Assembly (NCBI RefSeq): GCF_000276665.1
Contig: NW_004955448.1
Coordinates: forward strand, 512,539 to 576,538
Direction: 5' to 3'
Source: Chinchilla lanigera
Lineage: Eukaryota > Chordata > Mammalia > Rodentia > Chinchillidae
Length of the DNA stretch: 64,000 bases
Under the pieces are notes generated by a model that worked only from the letters and a program-made list of their open reading frames with translations, was not told where the DNA came from and did no database searches. Both the position numbers and the translations under genes were made by a program. Shown piece after piece: positions 59,563-64,000 of this stretch. Numbering within the stretch: the first letter of the stretch is position 1; each line of letters opens with the position of its first letter.

Positions 59563-59719
59563 GCCAGGCGTGGTGGAACATGTCTGTAATCCCAGAACTC
59601 AAGAGGCTGAGGCAGGAGGATTGCTGCAAATTTGAGGCCAGCCTGGGCTAGTGAGTTCAAGGCCAGCCTGAAATGCATAGTGAAACCCTGTCTCCAAAAC
59701 ACCAAAAAAAAAAAAAAAA
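59563..59719 (+). repeat. B1-type SINE with A tail
   Basis: GCCAGGCGTGGTGGAACATG, GAGGCTGAGGCAGGAGGATT and GTGAAACCCTGTCTCCAAAA, then a 17-A tail. Contains a repeated AGGCCAGCCTG block, so it is longer than a standard B1. Confidence 0.88.
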
Positions 59720-59739
59720 GATTTGATGTGAACATACCT

Positions 59740-61075
59740 TTCTTTTTGTCTTCAACAATGATTTTAGAAATCTTTTTATTACAGATTTTTAATAAATTCT
59801 TTTTACTTTGTTCAAAAGTCAGAACAGAACAATATAAAAAGTATATTCACAAAAAATGCCAGTCCTATCCTTGCCTCCCACTCCATTACCACCTTCCTCC
59901 ATGAGTAAACATTTTCATTAATCTCTGTGTTACCGTTTCTGTGTTTCTTTTTCTTGGGTGGGGGAGAAATAAGCAAATATGTGCACATTTGCCACATTTT
60001 CTTATTTCCTCTTGTTTTTTTATACAGTGTGCCATCTGCGCCTAATGTTTTTCATTTAACAATATATTCTGGGAATCACTTCTTATCAGTTTATATAAAT
60101 CTTTCTTTCTTCTTCCTTTTGTTATGTCTGCATGATCCATCATGTAGCTATACCACAGTTTGATTATTAGGGGTTGTTTAAGTTATTTCCAATATTTTGC
60201 TGTTACAAGTAAAATCATAATGAAAAGCTTTGTGCATGTGCTTTTTCATATATATGGAGGTAGATTTTCAATGTAATTTTCTAGAAGTGGTTTTGCTGGA
60301 TCAAAAGGTAAATAAGGTGATCATTGTTGTTAGATATTGCCCAGTTCCCTGACCCGGCAGGGGTTGTGCCATTTTTGCATTTTGGTGGACACTGTAAGAC
60401 AGTTATTGCTTCCTCCACAGGCTTGCCAACAGAGGGGGCTATCAAGCTTTTGAACTAGTGTCAATCTGATGGATGCAAAATGATATCTGTGTGGCTTTTA
60501 TTTGCATTTCTTTTTATATATATTATGATACATAATAAGTGCATTTATCATGGGGGACTGGTATATACATATTGCACATTCATGCTCTTTACTTCCTTTT
60601 CCCCTCCTTTCCCGTCTCCACAGTCTACACCACCCTGAACACACCTGACCCAGTCTGCTCTCAGACGCATTTCTTGTATTATGAGCAAAACTGAATACAG
60701 TTCTACATGTTTAAGGGCGTTTGTAAATCTCTTCTGTAAATTGTTTCTGTCCATCTTTCTCTGTCATGTGATTTTAGATTTCATTCCATTTTTATTTTTG
60801 GCTACTCTTTACATACTAAAGAGATTTATTCTTTGTAATAAAAGTTGCAAATATTCTCACAAGCTTTCTTTTGCCTTTGATTTTGCTTATGATGTATAAT
60901 ACCTTGCAGAAAAAACACCTTATTTTATATTGTCAAATTTATCAAGATTTTCTATTGTTGCTTCAGGATGTTGCTTTATTGTTTTAAAAATTCTCTTTAA
61001 ACCCATGCATAAAGAATTAATTTATGTTTTCTTTTAGTACTTTTATGTCTATGATTTTTTTAAAAACTTAAACAT
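59740..61075 (-). repeat. Old L1 (L1M-type) 3' region, antisense
   Basis: GTTTGATTATTAGGGGTTGT, GTGGTTTTGCTGGATCAAAA, CCACAGGCTTGCCAACAGAG and, further on, GATTTTGCTTATGATGTATA are antisense L1 3'-region blocks. Diverged. An ID SINE follows at 61,124. Confidence 0.75.
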
Positions 61076-61123
61076 AATTAAAAATAAATAAAAAAACTTA
61101 ATCTTTTCCTAGTGATTATCTTT

Positions 61124-61204
61124 TTTTTTTGAACTGGGACTCAAACTCAGGACCTCATGCTTGCCAGGCAGGCACTTGTGCTGCTGAGCTATATCCCCGG
61201 CCCT
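61124..61204 (-). mobile_element. ID SINE, antisense, with duplication
   Basis: Antisense ID body with T tract, flanked by CTAGTGATTATCTTT (61,109-61,123) and CTAGTGATCATCTTT (61,205-61,219), one mismatch in 15. Confidence 0.93.
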
Positions 61205-61219
61205 CTAGTGATCATCTTT

Positions 61220-61956
61220 ATCATTTACTACACTTCATAGCAAAAATAAAATCAGCCCAAGTAAGAAAATTTTAAACTTTATTATGCATACAAAAGAACA
61301 GTTTGTCAGCCAGGAGACTTTGAATAGTAAGAATCTCACAAAGAAGCAGAGGAGGAAATATTTTGACCTTTTTTGTGATTGACCTATATATACATGTATA
61401 CAAGAATATATGTATATTCTTTTTAGGGTAAGTAGAGCAGTGTAAACTGATTTATCTATATTTGATTAGTTTAATCTCACTGAATCAGGTCAATAAGGAC
61501 ATAAAAGCTTATTTTTTCATTTATAACTAAAAATTAGCATTTCAGGAAAACTAGAATGGCTGAAATTTTGGTTATATGGTTATGGCCAGTTAGTTGCCTT
61601 TGGGAAACATCTAAAATGTAGACTTCATCTTCATTTGTCTATTTATGTTGTATATTTTGAAATCACACGCAAGTATTGCTCATCCATCTGTCTTGAGAAT
61701 TAATTTTCTAAGACTGCAATGTCTACGGGATGTGGTGACCAATTGCATGCAGAGGCTGAAGTAGAAGAAAGTGTCTAGGCTACTGTCAGACTTCTTTCTT
61801 AAGTGCCTTGGGTGGAAAGTAAGGCCAAAACATGCTAAGGATGGTATTAAGGAAAGATTATCAAAAAAGGATGGAAACTTGGAATAGCACCAGATTCTGC
61901 ACATGATGAGGAAACCAGAAAAAGTGCTGAGAAAAGCACTTAAAAGGATGTATATT
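61220..61956. other. Sequence with nothing recognised
   Basis: AT-rich; open frame 61,680-61,988 (minus) has hydrophobic stretches but no known homology and no splice context. Confidence 0.4.
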
Positions 61957-62195
61957 AATTCCATATGGATGCTGTAGCAGATAAACACAAAGTAGGTGGC
62001 TTACAACAATAGCAAGTTATTGTTTCACAGTTCAAGAGACCAGAGGTTCAACCTGAAGGTGCTGGCAGGGTTGGATCTTTCCAGAGGTTCTGGGAGAGAA
62101 CCTATCCCATGCTTCTAGTTTCCATGGTCTATAGCCATCTTTGGTTCCTTGGCTTGAGCTGCAGCACTCTAATCTTGATTCCAGCATCACACGGT
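61957..62195 (+). repeat. Ancient interspersed repeat, family unassigned
   Basis: GTAGGTGGCTTACAACAATA, TTTCACAGTTCAAGAGACC and GAAGGTGCTGGCAGGGTTGG match the family seen at 16,818 and perhaps 5,765. Confidence 0.45.
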
Positions 62196-63515
62196 GTTAT
62201 GGTTCTAAAGTAATATAATGTCTTTGTATCTGGAAACTGGTTTAAAGAAATGTGTCTGATTGCCAAGTTGACAAGGGGTGGATTGTCATGGTTGACACAT
62301 TATATCAACTTGAGTCTAGAGGTTTGGCTAAGTGACTCAGCAGGGAGCCAGGGTGCTTACTTTGTATTCATCCTGAGCCTGTGGAAGAGGAGGGCGTGGA
62401 GATTATGTGAGTGCTACACATCCCCTGGGTGGGTGTAGCCTGTTTATAATGTACAGAGGGGAAAGAGGCTACTTGCCGGCATTCCTCCCTTTTGCTCTTG
62501 TTGTTTTTGCTGTGTTCCACTGCCATGAACGTTTGCCCTCTGCCATGTGCCACTCTGCCTCAGAGCCAGCCAAGTATGGACTGTGTGTTGGTTTGGGGCT
62601 TATTTTGCAAGGGGAACAACATAATACAGGACACATACTTTATATGATTATTTATAAGTCACCCAAAGAACAGTATACAAAAGAGTGCAGGAAATCTGTC
62701 CACACACTAAGACCAAGGAATCCAGCTGAGGAGCTGGATCCCATAACAATGTCCTACATGAGTTGAGTTGAATACCCAGAGCTCATAACAATGCCTCCCA
62801 TGAATCCAACTGGAGGCCCAGAGCCCATTACAACGTCTCATGCAGGCCTATTTCATGGATCTGCTGGAAAGGCCCAAAGGTCAGTGGTGGAATCTACAAA
62901 ATCTGTGCTAGCAGGAGGAAGGACCTATGCTAGCAGGCTGAGGGATCTGCACTGGAGCCAGGAAGTGATGCTCAGAAGAACCAGAGCTCCCCCAAAAGGT
63001 ACCACGGCCATCCTTGGCAACCGTGAGGTCCCGAGCTCCTCCGATGATCAGGATGGCCAAGTTCCCATCAAGGAAGCCAACGCAACAAGCTTTTCCTGGA
63101 AGCTGGCAGTGCACCGTCTTCCCCTCCAGAACCAGGAAGTGATTCTCAAAGTGAGGACCAGAGCTCTCCAAAGTGAACTGAAGCCATTCTCAGTGCCAGC
63201 AAGGTCCCGAGTTCCTCGGAGGATGAAAACAGCCAAGTTCATCAGGAAAGCCAGCTCCCCACAGCCTCTCTCAGTACCCAACAGCCCCTTCTTCTTCTCC
63301 AGTTCTGTCTCTTATGCTGCTGGCAACAGTCCCCAGGTGGGCCTCCCACACCCAGCACCACTCACTCAGTTCAGCTGGGAGTTATAAGTTGACCACCAGT
63401 TATCAATCCACCACAGACTGAAACCTCCACAAACTGTAAGCTAAATAAATCTTTCCTTCCTTAATTTTGGGCATTGGGTATTTTGTCTCAGCAACAGGAG
63501 AAAAGTAACCAAGAT
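62196..63515 (+). mobile_element. Composite LTR-type element with open frame and internal repeats
   Basis: The outer parts match the 47,685-48,054 LTR family: CAACTTGAGTCTAGAGG (62,307) at one side and GCTAAATAAATCTTTCCTTC (63,440) at the other. Between them (about 62,580-63,410) is extra sequence with a direct repeat of about 175 bp (GGAAGTGAT at 62,961 and 63,135; GGTCCCGAG at 63,027 and 63,203) and a smaller array (CATAACAATG, 62,745-62,840). A 198-codon open frame (62,791-63,387) crosses the repeats. It is rich in S, P, K and R and shows no known domain. Probably not a gene. Confidence 0.55.
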
Positions 63516-63815
63516 ACATGGCCTTCTCTCTGTGCGACTTCATATGGCCTTATGAGAGCACCAGCACCCTAACCCGTCCAACTGCTCATTTTAACTCAGT
63601 GTATCGACATATAAATTGAAATGGTGTCCTGTGGGGATATGTAGAGGCAAGGTATGCCTTTGCAAGTGCTTACATAGGATCAGAGACACACTCAACAGCC
63701 TATAGGGTATCTTTGTCATGAATTAGATATTGTAGCAAAGGGATGGCCTTCTTGCCTTAGAGCTATGGCAGCTGTAGCTCTCTTAGCGTCAAAGGCATCC
63801 AAGATAACTTTATTT

Positions 63816-64000
63816 ATATTTCTTTCTTTCTTTCTTTTTTTATTTTAAAGAGTAAAAGAAGGATAACATAATAATAGGAGGGGCTTACCAAACTACAGAC
63901 AAAGTGGTAGGAAATTATCAATGGTTATTGTTTTACATATTGTTATCTATAAGATAGTTTCTCAGGAAAACAAATAGACAAATGATAGTGAGTTACAGAC
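63816..64000 (-). mobile_element. L1 3' end, antisense (continues past window)
   Basis: Starts with a TTTC/T tract (tail of a minus-strand L1) followed by AAAGTGGTAGGAAATTATCA and ATTGTTTTACATATTGTTAT, homologous to the 3' UTR units at 22.1 kb. Runs off the window. Confidence 0.75.

Noticed and set aside
60425..60445. CTCF-like GCCAACAGAGGGGGCTAT
   Set aside because: Several mismatches to the core and inside an old antisense L1; weaker than the 26.43 kb site.
62791..63387. 198-codon frame as a protein-coding gene
   Set aside because: No known domain, strongly biased composition, repeated units and location inside an LTR-type element; kept only as a finding.

Overview
The window is nuclear DNA from a placental mammal, very probably a rodent outside the mouse/rat group. 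The main evidence is repeat content: about a dozen tRNA-derived ID-type SINEs, several young with clean target-site duplications, plus B1-type SINEs including B1-ID dimers, and old mammalian MIR, L1, MaLR-like and MER2-like repeats. A beaver/kangaroo-rat type lineage is only a guess from the ID sequence. Only two protein-coding genes are supported, both on the minus strand with GT-AG splice sites, and their order matches the human 3q24-q25 arrangement CP - TM4SF18 (TM4SF1 would follow outside the window).

Layout: 1-10,181 carries the first three coding exons of ceruloplasmin (CP; signal peptide and first cupredoxin domain, including four histidines of the trinuclear copper site), with a compact TATA-like promoter and a C/EBP-type site just upstream. 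The gene runs off the low-coordinate edge. 10.3-36.9 kb is intergenic and repeat-dense: a truncated L1 (13.9-15.8 kb), a twin-primed (5'-inverted) L1 3' UTR insertion (17.3-17.86 kb), a composite minus-strand L1 with a tandemly repeated 3' UTR and a nested LTR (22-25.9 kb), a near-consensus CTCF site (26.43 kb), and unexplained GC-richer sequence (36.2-36.7 kb).

37.8-49.45 kb carries a complete TM4SF18 coding sequence: five coding exons that add up to exactly 202 codons including stop, so 201 residues. Intron 2 holds a 157-bp, about 97% identical inverted duplication that shares an old repeat/LTR junction. 49.5-64 kb is upstream flank with a candidate AP-1/CCAAT promoter near 52.7 kb, MaLR LTRs, two convergent L1 fragments, an old antisense L1, an LTR-type element with an open 198-codon frame, and the start of another minus-strand L1 at the end.

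No rRNA, tRNA gene, CRISPR, operon or prokaryotic feature is present. I saw no new multi-gene system. The most interesting signals are structural: retrotransposon rearrangements and one strong intronic inverted repeat that could form double-stranded RNA in the TM4SF18 pre-mRNA.
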